A DNA stretch of 64,000 nucleotides from Hymenobacter sp. UV11 (GTDB lineage: Bacteria > Bacteroidota > Bacteroidia > Cytophagales > Hymenobacteraceae), in the NCBI RefSeq assembly GCF_004684095.1, contig NZ_SRII01000006.1, positions 424,501-488,500 of the forward strand, written 5' to 3'. A program made the position numbers and the translations under genes. The number at the start of each line of letters is the position of its first letter. Within the stretch, counting starts at the first letter, position 1. This document shows positions 37,606-46,126 of the stretch, piece by piece. The notes below the pieces were generated by a model. The model saw nothing but the letters and a program-made list of their open reading frames with translations. It searched no databases and had not been told where the DNA came from.

Positions 37606-38040
37606 CTAGGCTGGCGCGCCCGCCGCGAAGTAGGTGCCGACAACGTCCTGCGCGTAGGCCTTTACCTGGTCGCGCACGGCCCGAAACTGGTCCAGGACTT
37701 CTGCCGGCGTGCCGGTGGCCTTGGCTGGGTCGGGGAAATTGTGGTGCAGCTTTTGGGCCGCAGCCGGAAATACCGGGCACACTTCCTGGGCGTGGTCGCA
37801 CACGGTGAGCACGTAGGCGAAAGGCACGGCAGCGTACTCGTCCACGTGGTTGCTGGTGTGCTGGCTGATGTCGATGCCATCTTCGGCCATTACCTGCACG
37901 GCTTTCGGGTTCACGCCGTGCACCTCCACGCCGGCCGAATACACGGCGGCGCGGTCGCCGAGCAGTTGCTGAAGGTAGCCGTGCAGCAGCTGGCTACGGC
38001 ACGAGTTGCCAGTGCACAGCACCAGGATATTAGACTTCAT
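37606..38040 (-). CDS. arsC: Thioredoxin-coupled arsenate reductase
   Basis: 144 residues, low-molecular-weight phosphatase fold. P-loop 'VLCTGNSCRSQ' with Cys9 and 'CDHAQEVCP' with Cys81 and Cys88 match the three redox cysteines of thioredoxin-dependent ArsC (Cys10, Cys82, Cys89 in the plasmid pI258 enzyme). It reduces arsenate to arsenite in the cytoplasm, giving substrate for export or for ArsM. Third gene of arsR-DUF6428-arsC, separated from the second gene by a palindromic repeat (38077-38160). Confidence 0.92.
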   Translation of the reverse strand: MKSNILVLCTGNSCRSQLLHGYLQQLLGDRAAVYSAGVEVHGVNPKAVQVMAEDGIDISQHTSNHVDEYAAVPFAYVLTVCDHAQEVCPVFPAAAQKLHHNFPDPAKATGTPAEVLDQFRAVRDQVKAYAQDVVGTYFAAGAPA

Positions 38041-38076
38041 CTCGTTGAAAATCAGTTTTTAGTGCAATTTCACCGC

Positions 38077-38160
38077 AGCAGTAGCGCGAACCTTGCAGTT
38101 CGCGTCCCCGAACGACTTTAACGGCGCGGGGACGCGAACTACAAAGTTCGCGCTACTGCT
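38077..38160. repeat. Palindromic repeat family 3, copy 1
   Basis: Arms AGCAGTAGCGCGAACCTTGC and the near-complement ending AGTTCGCGCTACTGCT, extending about 34 bases each around ACGACTTTAACGG. It lies between the DUF6428-type gene and arsC and abuts the former's stop codon. Second copy at 44221. Confidence 0.85.
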
Positions 38161-38618
38161 TAGCAGCACCCGCCGCCGGGCGTGCAGCCGGCCAGCTGGA
38201 GCTGAGGTAGGGCGAAAGCCGCGTCGGGGATGCCGCAGGCATCCTGGGCCAGGCAGGCCGTTTGCTTGGCGGTGAGCACGAAATCCTGGCCCTCGAAGGT
38301 GAGCCCGAATTTGCCGATGGTGGCTTGCTGGTATTCTACCTCAATGTCCAAATCCTCCGAGCCCAGAATTCGCTCCGAGAGCTGGAGGATGTGCAGGAAT
38401 TTCTGGGGCGCCAGGCGGTGGTCATAGTCGCCGGCTTCCCAGAGCTGGAAGTTGGCCACCGTTTCGCGGCGCTCGGTGCCGCCGCAGTCGATGAAGTGCT
38501 TGGTCACGAGGCCCACCTCCGTCACGTGGAAATGGGGGGGTAGGGACGTGCCATCGGGCAGCCGGAAATTGATGGTCGTGAGCCCCGCCAGGGACTGCTT
38601 CAACTCGGAGATTTTCAT
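38160..38618 (-). CDS. DUF6428-type arsenic-associated protein ending GGGCC
   Basis: 152 residues, soluble, no signal. I recall this family as DUF6428, often placed next to ArsR; the match is from memory of 'MKISELKQSLAGLTTINFRL' and 'HFHVTEVGLVTKHFIDCGG' and not verified. The C-terminus reads 'CTPGGGCC', ending in vicinal Cys151-Cys152, a good arsenite-binding site. It is co-oriented with arsR (28 bases upstream in transcription) and arsC. A role as arsenic chaperone or sensor partner is inferred from the cysteines and context. The same C-terminal GGGCC is found on ArsM. Confidence 0.8.
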   Translation of the reverse strand: MKISELKQSLAGLTTINFRLPDGTSLPPHFHVTEVGLVTKHFIDCGGTERRETVANFQLWEAGDYDHRLAPQKFLHILQLSERILGSEDLDIEVEYQQATIGKFGLTFEGQDFVLTAKQTACLAQDACGIPDAAFALPQLQLAGCTPGGGCC

Positions 38619-38646
38619 AAGTTAGGGCGTAAAAGGATGGCTAAAA

Positions 38647-38997
38647 TCAGCAGGCGCAGGCCTCGTCGGGGCTGCAAGCAGCGTTCGCCGTGGCTTCGCC
38701 AAAAAATGCTGTAAACTGCTGCTGCACTTGGCGTAGCAGCTCGGTATTGAGGCAGTAGCAAACGGTGAGGCCGTCAATTTCGCCCCTGATGAGGTCGAGC
38801 GCCTTCAGCTCCTGCAAGTGCTGCGACACGGTGGTGCGCGCCAGCGGCAGCTCGGCGGCAATGTCGCCCGAGATACAGGTTTTCTGGCGGGCCAGAAACT
38901 GGATGATGGCCACCCGCGCCGGGTGGGCCAGGGCTTTGGCCATCCGCGCCAGCTGCTGCTGCTCGGTGGTGAAGGCGGCGGTTTTGGCGTAGGTCAT
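38647..38997 (-). CDS. arsR: ArsR/SmtB family transcriptional repressor
   Basis: 116 residues. Winged helix with recognition helix '[20 protein letters not shown]' and wing '[13 protein letters not shown]'. Candidate arsenite ligands are Cys41 ('[10 protein letters not shown]') and the cysteine-rich C-terminus '[10 protein letters not shown]' (Cys108, Cys114, Cys116). The start at 38997 ('[15 protein letters not shown]') is chosen over 39048 because the longer form would run into the operator/promoter. Two 22-base operator-like palindromes lie 42-86 bases upstream, one enclosing the -7 box, so it likely represses its own transcript and perhaps the divergent operon. Confidence 0.92.
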   Translation of the reverse strand: MTYAKTAAFTTEQQQLARMAKALAHPARVAIIQFLARQKTCISGDIAAELPLARTTVSQHLQELKALDLIRGEIDGLTVCYCLNTELLRQVQQQFTAFFGEATANAACSPDEACAC

Positions 38998-39038
38998 GGG
39001 GTAGGAAAGGCGGCGGCCTGCACGTGCTTCTTTTAAAC

Positions 39039-39060
39039 TATGACGCAAATTTACGTCATA
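39039..39060. promoter_or_regulatory. arsR: ArsR-like operator 1
   Basis: TATGACG-N8-CGTCATA, a perfect 7-bp inverted repeat. Its spacer holds the minus-strand -7 box TAAATTTG, so a bound repressor would block RNA polymerase. Confidence 0.7.
39046..39053 (-). promoter_or_regulatory. -7 promoter box for the arsR operon
   Basis: TAAATTTG on the minus strand, exact TAnnTTTG match, inside operator 1. Confidence 0.5.
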
Positions 39061-39061
39061 A

Positions 39062-39083
39062 TATGTCGTACTTATACGTCATA
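39062..39083. promoter_or_regulatory. arsR: ArsR-like operator 2
   Basis: TATGTCG-N8-CGTCATA, one mismatch from operator 1 and shifted 23 bases, so both lie on nearly the same helix face. Close enough to the divergent flavoprotein gene (39184) to control it too. Confidence 0.65.
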
Positions 39084-39183
39084 CCGAAAATTAACTTTTC
39101 CTACCCCCCGCAAACCCGCTGGCCGAGCGTGGGCGTAGGTAGCAAACGCGCCGCAACCGGGCATTTTGGCGTTCATTTACGTT

Positions 39184-40515
39184 ATGCACCTCGTTATTAT
39201 CGGCAATGGCATTACGGGCGTCACGGCGGCCATTACGGCGCGGCGGCTGGCGCCCGAGGCGCGCATCACGCTGGTAGCGGCCGAGAGCGCGCACCACTAC
39301 TCGCGCCCGGCGCTGATGTACCTGTATATGGGCCACTTGCGCTACGCCGACATGAAGCCTTATGAAGACTGGTTTTGGGCCGAAAACCGGCTGGAGCTGG
39401 TGCACGCCGAGGCCACGGGCGTGGACACCGCCGCCCGCACCGTGCAGCTGGCCACCGGCCCGGCCCTGGCCTACGACCGCCTGCTGCTGGCCACTGGCTC
39501 GGTGGTGCGCACGCCCGACTGGCCCGGCCAGCAGCTGGCCGGCGTGCAGGGCTTCATCGGCCTGCCCGACGTAGAAACTATGGCCCGCGACACTCGCGAT
39601 ATCACCCACGCGGTGGTGGTGGGCGGCGGCCTCATCGGCGTGGAGCTGGCCGAGATGCTGCACTCGCGCGGCATCCACGTGACGTGGCTGGTGCGCGAAA
39701 GCCGCTACTGGCAGTCGGTGCTACCCCCCGAAGAATCAGCCATGCTGGAGGCGCATTTCAAGAAGTATCACATTGACTTGCAGAAAAACACCGAGTTGCG
39801 CGAATTGCGCGGCGACGCCCAGGGCCGCGTGCAGTCCGTAGTCACGACCACCGGCCAAGCGCTGCCCGCCGAGTGGGTGGGCCTGGCCACCGGCGTGATG
39901 CCCAACCTGACGCTGGCCCAGGCCGCCGGCCTCGACACCGACCGCGGCATCCTGGTAAATGAGCTGCTCGAAACCAGCGCGCCCGGCGTGTACGCGGCCG
40001 GCGACTGCGCCCAGCACCGCCAGCCCGCGCTCGGTGAGGTGGCCGTGGAGCAGCTCTGGTACACCGGCCGCATGCAGGGCGAAACCGTGGCTCACACCAT
40101 CTGCGGCCAGCCTACCCCCTACCAGCGCGGCGAGTGGTTTAACTCAGCCAAGTTTTTCAACCTCGAATACCAGACTTACGGCCGCGTGCCCGCTCGGCCC
40201 GAAGCGGGCATCGCCAGCTTCTGCTGGCAGCACCCGAATGGCCAGCACCTGCTGCGCCTCAATTTTCGCGAAGCCGACCAGGCCGTAACCGGCGTGAACG
40301 CCCTCGGCCTGCGCCAGCGCCAGGACGTGTGGGAACGCTGGCTGCGCGAAAAAACCCCCATCGGCAGCGTGCTGGCCCAGCTGGCGGCGGCCAACTTCGA
40401 CCCCGAGTTTGCGCGGCAGCACGAGGCGGCTATCCGACGCGAGTTTGGCCGGCAGTTTCCAACTATTGAGGTGACTAGACCGCGGCGGAAGGGGTTGTTT
40501 GGGTTGGTGAGGTAA
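39184..40515 (+). CDS. NAD(P)/FAD-dependent oxidoreductase of the arsenic island
   Basis: 443 residues. Pyridine-nucleotide-disulfide-reductase fold: FAD motif 'VIIGNGITGVTAAITARRL' at residues 4-22, 'YDRLLLATGS', NAD motif 'AVVVGGGLIGVELAEMLHSR' and 'GVYAAGDCAQHRQPALG'. It resembles NirB-N-type or nitrite/CoA-disulfide reductase N-terminal halves, without a fused iron-sulfur or rhodanese domain; a separate rhodanese lipoprotein and ferredoxin membrane protein are encoded downstream. The start at 39184 ('MHLVIIGNG') is preferred over 39166. Its promoter region carries the ArsR-like operators, implying arsenic control. Substrate is unknown. Confidence 0.85.
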   Translation: MHLVIIGNGITGVTAAITARRLAPEARITLVAAESAHHYSRPALMYLYMGHLRYADMKPYEDWFWAENRLELVHAEATGVDTAARTVQLATGPALAYDRLLLATGSVVRTPDWPGQQLAGVQGFIGLPDVETMARDTRDITHAVVVGGGLIGVELAEMLHSRGIHVTWLVRESRYWQSVLPPEESAMLEAHFKKYHIDLQKNTELRELRGDAQGRVQSVVTTTGQALPAEWVGLATGVMPNLTLAQAAGLDTDRGILVNELLETSAPGVYAAGDCAQHRQPALGEVAVEQLWYTGRMQGETVAHTICGQPTPYQRGEWFNSAKFFNLEYQTYGRVPARPEAGIASFCWQHPNGQHLLRLNFREADQAVTGVNALGLRQRQDVWERWLREKTPIGSVLAQLAAANFDPEFARQHEAAIRREFGRQFPTIEVTRPRRKGLFGLVR

Positions 40516-40520
40516 AAAAC

Positions 40521-40628
40521 AACAGAACGTCATGCTGAACGCAGTGAAGCATCTCGCTCGCTTCGCTCTAGCAATTCCATTAGTGCTGCACGCGAGATGC
40601 TTCACTGCGTTCAGCATGACGTTCTGTT
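40521..40628. repeat. Palindromic repeat family 1, copy 2
   Basis: Perfect 37-bp outer arms (40521-40557 and 40592-40628), including 'GAACGTCATGCTGAACGCAG'. The inner loop pairs only partly. Located between two genes of the arsenic island. Confidence 0.9.
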
Positions 40629-40652
40629 TTGCGAATGCTTTTATAAAACCTT

Positions 40653-42005
40653 ATGCAAGACTACCCTACCCCCTCCTTCGCCCTCGCCCAGCCGCCCGCC
40701 GCCGCCGTGCCCGCCGGCGAGAAGCTGCCCTTGGCGGCCGTGGCCCTGGGGCTGCTGGCGCTGCTGGCCGCCGCCGCCGATGCCGACGCCGGGCGCGCCC
40801 GGCTCAGCCTCTACCTGGCCCTGGCGCTGGTGAGCGGCGGCGCGCTGGGCTGGGCCTGGCTGGCTTTTGGAAGCCGGCCGGCCGGCTGGCACCCGCACGA
40901 CCTTTGGCGGCGGGCCAGCACCAGCCGGGGCGCCGTAGCCTGGGCCACGGGCGTGGCGCTCACGGGCTTCTACGTGGTGCTGTACTGGTTTCCCTGGCTG
41001 CTCGAAAACCTCATTCGGGCGCTCGACCCATTCAGCAAGTGGCTGCGCCACAAGCCGGCCGACCAGTGGTTTCTCTACGGCACGTTCTACACGCTGGCGG
41101 TGCTGGTGATGGGCGGCCGAGGGCTGTGGAAATACCGGTTTGCCCGCTACCATTTGGCGCGCACGGCCTCGGTGATGTTCTTTCAGCTGGGCTTCGGCTT
41201 CCTGCTGCCGGGGCTGCTGCTGGCTTTGCAGCAGCCGGAGTATTACTTCTCGTATTTCTGGCCTTTGAAGTATGATTACCTCTTTCCGGGCACCGTTAGC
41301 CAGCTGCTGCAAGGCGGTGGGCTGGGCGTATTCATGGTGTTTTGGGGGGTAGTGATGTCAGTGCTGGCCACGCCGGTGCTCACCTATTTCTTTGGTAAGC
41401 GCTGGTACTGCGCCTGGGTGTGCGGCTGCGGCGGCCTGGCCGAAACGGCGGGCGACGCTTACCGCCACCTCTCCGACAAAAGCCGCCAGGCCTGGCGCTG
41501 GGAGGTGCGCCTGATTTACCCGATTCTGGGGCTGATAGTTTTGCTCACGGCGCTGCTGTGGGTGGGCGCCTCTGGGGCGGTGCCGGCGCTGGGCGCGGTC
41601 ACGGGGCCGCTGGGGCAGTTCTATGGCTTTGCCATTGGCAGCATTTTCTCGGGTGTGGTGGGGGTTGGGTTTTACCCGCTGATGGGTAGCCGCGTGTGGT
41701 GCCGCTTCGGCTGCCCGATGGCCGCCTACCTGGGCTTGTTGCAAAAGCACTTTTCGCGCTTCCGCATCAGCACCAACGGCGGGCAGTGCATCTCGTGCGG
41801 CAACTGCTCCAACGCCTGCGAAATGGGCATCGACGTAAAGCAGTACGCCCAGCGCGGTGAGCCCATTGTGCGGGCCGCCTGCGTGGGCTGCGGCCTCTGC
41901 GCCACCGCCTGCCCCCGCGGCGTGCTCAACCTGGAGAATGGCCCCCGCGAGGGCCGGCTGGCCGGCTCGGCGTTCATTCATGCCGATTCGCTGCGAATTT
42001 TGTAG
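40653..42005 (+). CDS. NapH/CcoG-like membrane protein with two ferredoxin clusters
   Basis: 450 residues. About 7-8 membrane helices in the first 370 residues, then two [4Fe-4S] motifs, 'CISCGNCSNAC' and 'CVGCGLCATACP'. Cysteine pairs 'WCAWVCGCGG' and 'WCRFGCPM' at helix ends are typical of the NapH/RdxA/MauN family, which pass quinol electrons to periplasmic or cytoplasmic partners. Follows the flavoprotein across one repeat, so the two may form a membrane redox chain in arsenic metabolism. The reducing step it serves is not shown by sequence. The start lies on ATG after a repeat end. Confidence 0.85.
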   Translation: MQDYPTPSFALAQPPAAAVPAGEKLPLAAVALGLLALLAAAADADAGRARLSLYLALALVSGGALGWAWLAFGSRPAGWHPHDLWRRASTSRGAVAWATGVALTGFYVVLYWFPWLLENLIRALDPFSKWLRHKPADQWFLYGTFYTLAVLVMGGRGLWKYRFARYHLARTASVMFFQLGFGFLLPGLLLALQQPEYYFSYFWPLKYDYLFPGTVSQLLQGGGLGVFMVFWGVVMSVLATPVLTYFFGKRWYCAWVCGCGGLAETAGDAYRHLSDKSRQAWRWEVRLIYPILGLIVLLTALLWVGASGAVPALGAVTGPLGQFYGFAIGSIFSGVVGVGFYPLMGSRVWCRFGCPMAAYLGLLQKHFSRFRISTNGGQCISCGNCSNACEMGIDVKQYAQRGEPIVRAACVGCGLCATACPRGVLNLENGPREGRLAGSAFIHADSLRIL

Positions 42006-42023
42006 GAGCTTACCCTTCTGAAA

Positions 42024-42183
42024 CGCCCTCCGCGGTTTACCTCACCCCCTAGCCCCCTCTCCCGTGGAGAGGGGGGACTAGTTTTTAATTCTAGCTTCTA
42101 ACCTGGATGAAAAACTAGAACTAGAGCTAGTTCCCCCTCTCCACGGGAGAGGGGGCTAGGGGGTGAGGTGAGCGCGGAGGGCG
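42024..42183. repeat. Palindromic repeat family 2, copy 1
   Basis: About 160 bases. Outer arms CGCCCTCCGCG / CGCGGAGGGCG and inner arms around CTCACCCCCTAGCCCCCTCT form a long imperfect palindrome with an AT-richer centre. Shares its central words with the copy at 52352-52466. Confidence 0.88.
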
Positions 42184-42197
42184 ATACTCTCACCCCC

Positions 42198-43652
42198 ATG
42201 TTCTTCCTCGAAACCAGCCTGGTCGTTCTCTACGGCCTGTGCCTGGTGTTTATGCTCGGCTTCAGCGGCACGCAGTGGCGGCTCACGCGGCTGGCGCGCC
42301 GGGCCCTACCCCCCGCCGCGCCGCCCACGCCGGCCGCGTGGCCGCGCGTGACGGTGCAGCTGCCGGTGTATAATGAGCTGAACGTAGTGGCCCGCCTCAT
42401 CGATGCGGCGGCGGCGCTCGACTACCCCGCCGACCGCCTGCACATCCAGGTGCTTGACGACTCGACCGATGAGAGCGTGGCCGTGGCCGCCGCCCGCGTG
42501 GCGCACTACCGGGCGCAGGGCCTGCACATCACGCACGTGCGCCGGCCCAGCCGCGAGGGCTACAAGGCCGGGGCCCTGGCCCACGGCCTGGCCGAAACTG
42601 ACGGCAAGTTCATCGCCATTTTCGACGCCGACTTCCTGCCCGAGCCCGATTTTCTGCGCCGCGTCATTCCGTATTTCAACACGCCCGATATCGGCATGGT
42701 GCAAACCCGTTGGGGCCATTTGAATGAGCACGACTCGCTGCTGACGCGCCTGCAGGCGTTTGGGCTGAACGCGCATTTTCTGGTGGAGCAGGTGGGGCGG
42801 CAGGCGGGCGGGCACTTCCTCAACTTCAACGGCACGGGCGGCGTGTGGCGGCGCGCCTGCATCCTGGACGCCGGCGGCTGGCACGCCGACACCCTCACCG
42901 AAGACCTCGACCTGAGCTACCGCGCCCAGTTGCGCGGCTGGCGCTTCCGGTACCTGCCGCAGGTGGTGGCCCCGGCCGAGCTGCCCGCCCACCTCGACGC
43001 CCTCAAGTCGCAGCAGCACCGCTGGAACAAGGGCGCCGCCGAAACCGCCCGCAAGCACCTCGGCCGGGTGTGGCGCGCGCCGGCCCTACCCCTGGCCACC
43101 CGACTGCATGCCACGTTTCACCTGCTCAACAGCTCGGTATTTGCCATTATTCTGCTGATGGCCTTGCTGAGCGTGCCGCTGGTGTGGGTGCGGGCGCACC
43201 GGCCCGAGTTTGCGCCGGTTTTCCGGCTGGCTTCGGTGTTTGTGTTTACGCTGCTGCCGCTTACGTATTATTACTACGTGGCCTGGCGGCGCGCCGGGCC
43301 ACCGGCCGGGCAGTGGTTTGCGCCTACGTTTATCCTGTTTATTTCGCTGTCGATGGGCTTGGCGCTGCACAATGCGCGGGCCGTGGCGCAGGGGCTTTTA
43401 CGGCGCGCCTCGCCCTTCGTGCGCACGCCCAAGCTGGGCGCGGCCCCGGTAGTTGCTACCCCCGCCCGCCGCTACCGCCTGCCCGAAACCGGCCAGCTAC
43501 CCCTCGCCGAGGCGCTGCTGACGCTCTACTTTCTGGCCGGGCTGGCCATGGGCGCTTACTACGGCGACTATGGCCTCTGGCCGTTTCACCTGCTGCTGGC
43601 GGTGGGCTTTGGCACGCTGGCGGGCTACGCCTGGCGCGAGCGGCGGGGGTAG
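42198..43652 (+). CDS. Processive family 2 glycosyltransferase (cellulose-synthase-like)
   Basis: 484 residues. Membrane segments at the N-terminus and four or more at the C-terminus flank a GT-A domain with the processive signature D, D, D, QxxRW: '[12 protein letters not shown]', '[15 protein letters not shown]', '[14 protein letters not shown]' and '[12 protein letters not shown]'. It could polymerise or add sugars at the inner membrane. Position within the arsenosugar-type island makes a lipid or sugar glycosylation step plausible. The start at 42198 is chosen because the ATG at 42168 lies inside the palindromic repeat. Could instead be an ordinary exopolysaccharide synthase. Confidence 0.87.
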   Translation: MFFLETSLVVLYGLCLVFMLGFSGTQWRLTRLARRALPPAAPPTPAAWPRVTVQLPVYNELNVVARLIDAAAALDYPADRLHIQVLDDSTDESVAVAAARVAHYRAQGLHITHVRRPSREGYKAGALAHGLAETDGKFIAIFDADFLPEPDFLRRVIPYFNTPDIGMVQTRWGHLNEHDSLLTRLQAFGLNAHFLVEQVGRQAGGHFLNFNGTGGVWRRACILDAGGWHADTLTEDLDLSYRAQLRGWRFRYLPQVVAPAELPAHLDALKSQQHRWNKGAAETARKHLGRVWRAPALPLATRLHATFHLLNSSVFAIILLMALLSVPLVWVRAHRPEFAPVFRLASVFVFTLLPLTYYYYVAWRRAGPPAGQWFAPTFILFISLSMGLALHNARAVAQGLLRRASPFVRTPKLGAAPVVATPARRYRLPETGQLPLAEALLTLYFLAGLAMGAYYGDYGLWPFHLLLAVGFGTLAGYAWRERRG

Positions 43653-43689
43653 GGCAACCAGCAGGGGCCGCACCTGCGTACTTCCAAGT

Positions 43690-44220
43690 ATGACTACCTC
43701 CTCCTTCGTGCTGCGGCTGGGCAGCGTGCTGCTGCTGCTGGGCCTGGTGGCCGCCTGCCAAAGCCGCAAAGCCGACGCCCCGCCCACCACCAACAAGCTC
43801 TACTCGGCCATGCTCAACGGGGTGCTGAAAGAGTCGGTGCCCTTCGTGAGCGTGGCGCAGCTCAAGAGCCAGCCCGCGCCCGTGCTGCTCGACACGCGCG
43901 CACCTGAGGAGTTCTCAGTCAGTCATTTACGCGGCGCAAAGTGGGTCGGCTACGATAAATTCTCGCTGGCCGAAGTGCAGGATATCCCCAAGAATACGCC
44001 CATCGTGGTGTACTGCTCGGTGGGCGTGCGCAGCGAAAAAATCGGCGCTAAACTCCAGGCAGCCGGCTTCACCAACGTGCGCAATCTCTACGGCGGCCTC
44101 TTCGAGTGGATGAACGAAGGCCAGCCCGTTTTTACCGCTGATAATCAGCCCACTGACCGCGTGCACGCCTACTCGCCCGCCTGGGGCATCTGGCTCCAGC
44201 GCGGGCAGAAGGTGTATTAA
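43690..44220 (+). CDS. Rhodanese-domain lipoprotein
   Basis: 176 residues. Lipoprotein signal ends at Cys23 ('[10 protein letters not shown]'), so the protein is lipid-anchored outside the cytoplasm. Single rhodanese domain: '[20 protein letters not shown]', '[15 protein letters not shown]' with the active Cys in the CSVGVRS loop, and '[15 protein letters not shown]'. The Cys loop suits sulfur transfer or arsenate/phosphate-type chemistry (the fold also gave arsenate reductases such as Acr2/Cdc25). Last gene of the plus-strand run from 39184, ended by a repeat. Confidence 0.86.
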   Translation: MTTSSFVLRLGSVLLLLGLVAACQSRKADAPPTTNKLYSAMLNGVLKESVPFVSVAQLKSQPAPVLLDTRAPEEFSVSHLRGAKWVGYDKFSLAEVQDIPKNTPIVVYCSVGVRSEKIGAKLQAAGFTNVRNLYGGLFEWMNEGQPVFTADNQPTDRVHAYSPAWGIWLQRGQKVY

Positions 44221-44301
44221 TAGTAGCGCGAACTTTGTAGTTCGCGTTCCCGAACGACCCGCTACTGCGCGGGGACGCGAACTACAAAGTTCGCGCTACT
44301 A
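44221..44301. repeat. Palindromic repeat family 3, copy 2
   Basis: 27-bp outer arms TAGTAGCGCGAACTTTGTAG... and complement, ending at 44301, around a GACCCGCTACTGC centre. It begins on the base after the rhodanese stop codon, and its right end lies 8 bases before the next (convergent) gene's stop. Confidence 0.87.
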
Positions 44302-44309
44302 GCCAGCGG

Positions 44310-44927
44310 CTATTTTTCCAGCCGGATGATGAAGTTCTTGAGCGGGTTCTTTTTAATAATGGTCACCAACTCGCCAGCAGCATACTGGTACTCGTCCTCG
44401 CGGCCGTCGCGCACGGCGTGCCAGATGCCCAGCTTGCCCCGGCTCAGGGCAAAGTAGTCGCCGAAGTACTCGGCAAAGGCCCGCGCCTGCCCGGCCGGCG
44501 GCTCACTGAAAAACATGTTGGTGACGGCGTAGCGAATCGGCTGCGTTTCGGTGGCCTTGTAGTGGTGCTTGTACTGGTCGGCCACGATGTCGTAGTGGTC
44601 GCCCTTCCACTCGGCTTTAGAAGAAAAATCGCCCTGGTTGGTGTGCGCCTCCACAGTCGAGAGCAGCAGCTGGCCGTTGCGGAAGCGGTTGATTACCTGG
44701 TAGTAAATCTTGAGGTGGTAGAACAGGAAGTTCACCTTCACGTCGCTCACCAGTGAGTAGGTCACGTCGGCACCCACCGGGGCCTGGCGCGTGGCCGTCA
44801 TCGTGCCCACCCGAATGCCCGCCACCTCAATGCCGTAGCGCCGCACCTCGGCTGCCGCGGGTGGGGCGGCTTGCGCCGCGGCAACCAGGGGTAGGGCGCT
44901 GAGGAAAAGTAGGGCGGGTAGGGACAT
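44310..44927 (-). CDS. DUF6134/DUF3108-like secreted protein
   Basis: 205 residues. The start at 44927 gives a signal peptide ('LPALLFLSALPLVAAAQAAP'); the ORF extension to 44999 lies in the palindromic repeat. The mature part 'RYGIEVAGIRVGTMTATRQA', 'VTYSLVSDVKVNFLFYHLKI' and 'VEAHTNQGDFSSKAEWKG' fits the DUF6134/DUF3108-type beta-sandwich of the outer envelope, recalled from memory. Role unknown. Same strand as arsM, 152 bases downstream of it, with a repeat between. Confidence 0.7.
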   Translation of the reverse strand: MSLPALLFLSALPLVAAAQAAPPAAAEVRRYGIEVAGIRVGTMTATRQAPVGADVTYSLVSDVKVNFLFYHLKIYYQVINRFRNGQLLLSTVEAHTNQGDFSSKAEWKGDHYDIVADQYKHHYKATETQPIRYAVTNMFFSEPPAGQARAFAEYFGDYFALSRGKLGIWHAVRDGREDEYQYAAGELVTIIKKNPLKNFIIRLEK

Positions 44928-44952
44928 GGTAGATTTTGAGTAAAGAAAGCTA

Positions 44953-45061
44953 AAACAGAACGTCATGCAGAGCACAGCGAAGCATCTCGCTCGCATCATT
45001 GGGTTAGTAATCCAACGGCGCGAGCGAGATGCTTCGCTGTGCTCTGCATGACGTTCTGTTT
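44953..45061. repeat. Palindromic repeat family 1, copy 3
   Basis: Perfect 42-bp arms (44953-44994 and 45020-45061) containing 'GAACGTCATGCAGAGCACAG', loop of 25 bases. Lies between arsM and the DUF6134-like gene. Confidence 0.92.
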
Positions 45062-45080
45062 CAACAACTAAGCCAACTGC

Positions 45081-46049
45081 CTAGCAGCAGCCGCCGCCGT
45101 CGTAGTGGTAGGTCGAGGGCGAGATGAAGATATCGTCGCGGCCCAGCGCGGCCAGGTTGCCGGCGGTTTTGTCGCACACGGCCAGGGGCTGGTTCTGCAT
45201 CAGCACGTGGCCCTTGTGGTCATCGAAGTACTCTTCGCCGCCGTAGAAAATAGCGGTGCGGCCCGTGAAAATGCAGGGCCCATCGGCCGGCATCGGGTCC
45301 TTGATGGCGCAGACTTCCACGCTTTCGATAAATATAATCTCGTCGGTGGCGTAGTGCTGGGGCGAGAGCACGCGGTAGGCGCGCTTGGCCCGCACCTCGA
45401 TGGTGCCGAAGCCCACCTCGGCAATCATATCCAGGTACTGCTGCAGCGGCAGCGAGCCGGTGAGGCAGAGGGCGCGCAGGCGCTCGTCGGCGCGCAGTTC
45501 GTCGCTCATGGGCTGCTCGCAGGTGGGGTCCGACATCACGAGGCGGCCGTGGGGCTTGAGCACGCGGTAGGTTTCCTGCAGGGCGCGCTTGAGGTCGTCG
45601 AGCTTGAAGATGTTGAAGAGGCAGTTTTGGGCGGCCACGTCCACGCTCTCATCGTCCACGGGCAGGTGCAGGGCGTCGCCGGCCCGCAGGTCAATGAAGT
45701 CACTCTTAAACCAATCGTTCTGCTTCTCAGCGGTTTGCATGTTCTCGCGCGAGGCGTCGAGCATTTCGCTCACCACGTCCACGCCAATCACGGCGCCGGG
45801 GCGGCGGCTGAAATAGGCAAATTGCAGCAGCTCCATGCCGCCGCCTACCCCCACGTAGAGCACGGTAGGCGAGTTGGTAAGGTCACGCGGGTTCACGGTG
45901 CTGCCGCAGCCATAGTTCATACTCAGCATGCGCTGCGGAATGCTCAGGCCAGGCAGCTGCCACACGGGGTTGGTGGTGCAGCAGAGGCCTACTTGGGGCT
46001 CCTGGGCCGCCTGGCGGTATACGTCGGCAGTGGTATCTAAGTAGCTCAT
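45081..46049 (-). CDS. arsM: Arsenite methyltransferase of arsenosugar type
   Basis: 322 residues. SAM-binding core ('VLYVGVGGGMELLQFAYFSR', 'VIGVDVVSEMLDAS', 'RAGDALHLPVDDESVDVA') plus arsenic-binding cysteines: Cys23-Cys24 in 'VGLCCTTNP', Cys48 in 'MNYGCGS', and others such as 'SDPTCEQP'. It transfers methyl groups to As(III), giving mono- and dimethyl arsenic. The long C-terminal part with 'GPCIFTGRTAIFYGGEE' and the end 'YHYDGGGCC' (Cys321-Cys322) is the form associated with arsenosugar clusters, where ArsS follows. Cytoplasmic. Confidence 0.93.
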   Translation of the reverse strand: MSYLDTTADVYRQAAQEPQVGLCCTTNPVWQLPGLSIPQRMLSMNYGCGSTVNPRDLTNSPTVLYVGVGGGMELLQFAYFSRRPGAVIGVDVVSEMLDASRENMQTAEKQNDWFKSDFIDLRAGDALHLPVDDESVDVAAQNCLFNIFKLDDLKRALQETYRVLKPHGRLVMSDPTCEQPMSDELRADERLRALCLTGSLPLQQYLDMIAEVGFGTIEVRAKRAYRVLSPQHYATDEIIFIESVEVCAIKDPMPADGPCIFTGRTAIFYGGEEYFDDHKGHVLMQNQPLAVCDKTAGNLAALGRDDIFISPSTYHYDGGGCC

Positions 46050-46063
46050 TTTTTGGGTTTAAG

Positions 46064-46121
46064 GTAGCATAAGCTTTAGCTTGTGCCGGCTGGATAATGC
46101 ACAAGCTAACGCTTATGCTAC
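46064..46121. repeat. Palindromic hairpin between arsM and DUF547 gene
   Basis: 23-bp arms (46064-46086 and 46099-46121, one mismatch): GTAGCATAAGCTTTAGCTTG and its complement. Unlike the other repeat families. Confidence 0.85.
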
Positions 46122-46126
46122 AATCT

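Noticed and set aside
40532..41275. Plus-strand frame starting in the repeat at 40521
   Set aside because: Its start lies in a palindromic repeat and it overlaps the NapH-like gene in another frame; composition is typical of a shadow frame.
44927..44999. Longer N-terminus of the DUF6134-like gene
   Set aside because: The extension falls in palindromic repeat family 1 and hides the signal peptide.
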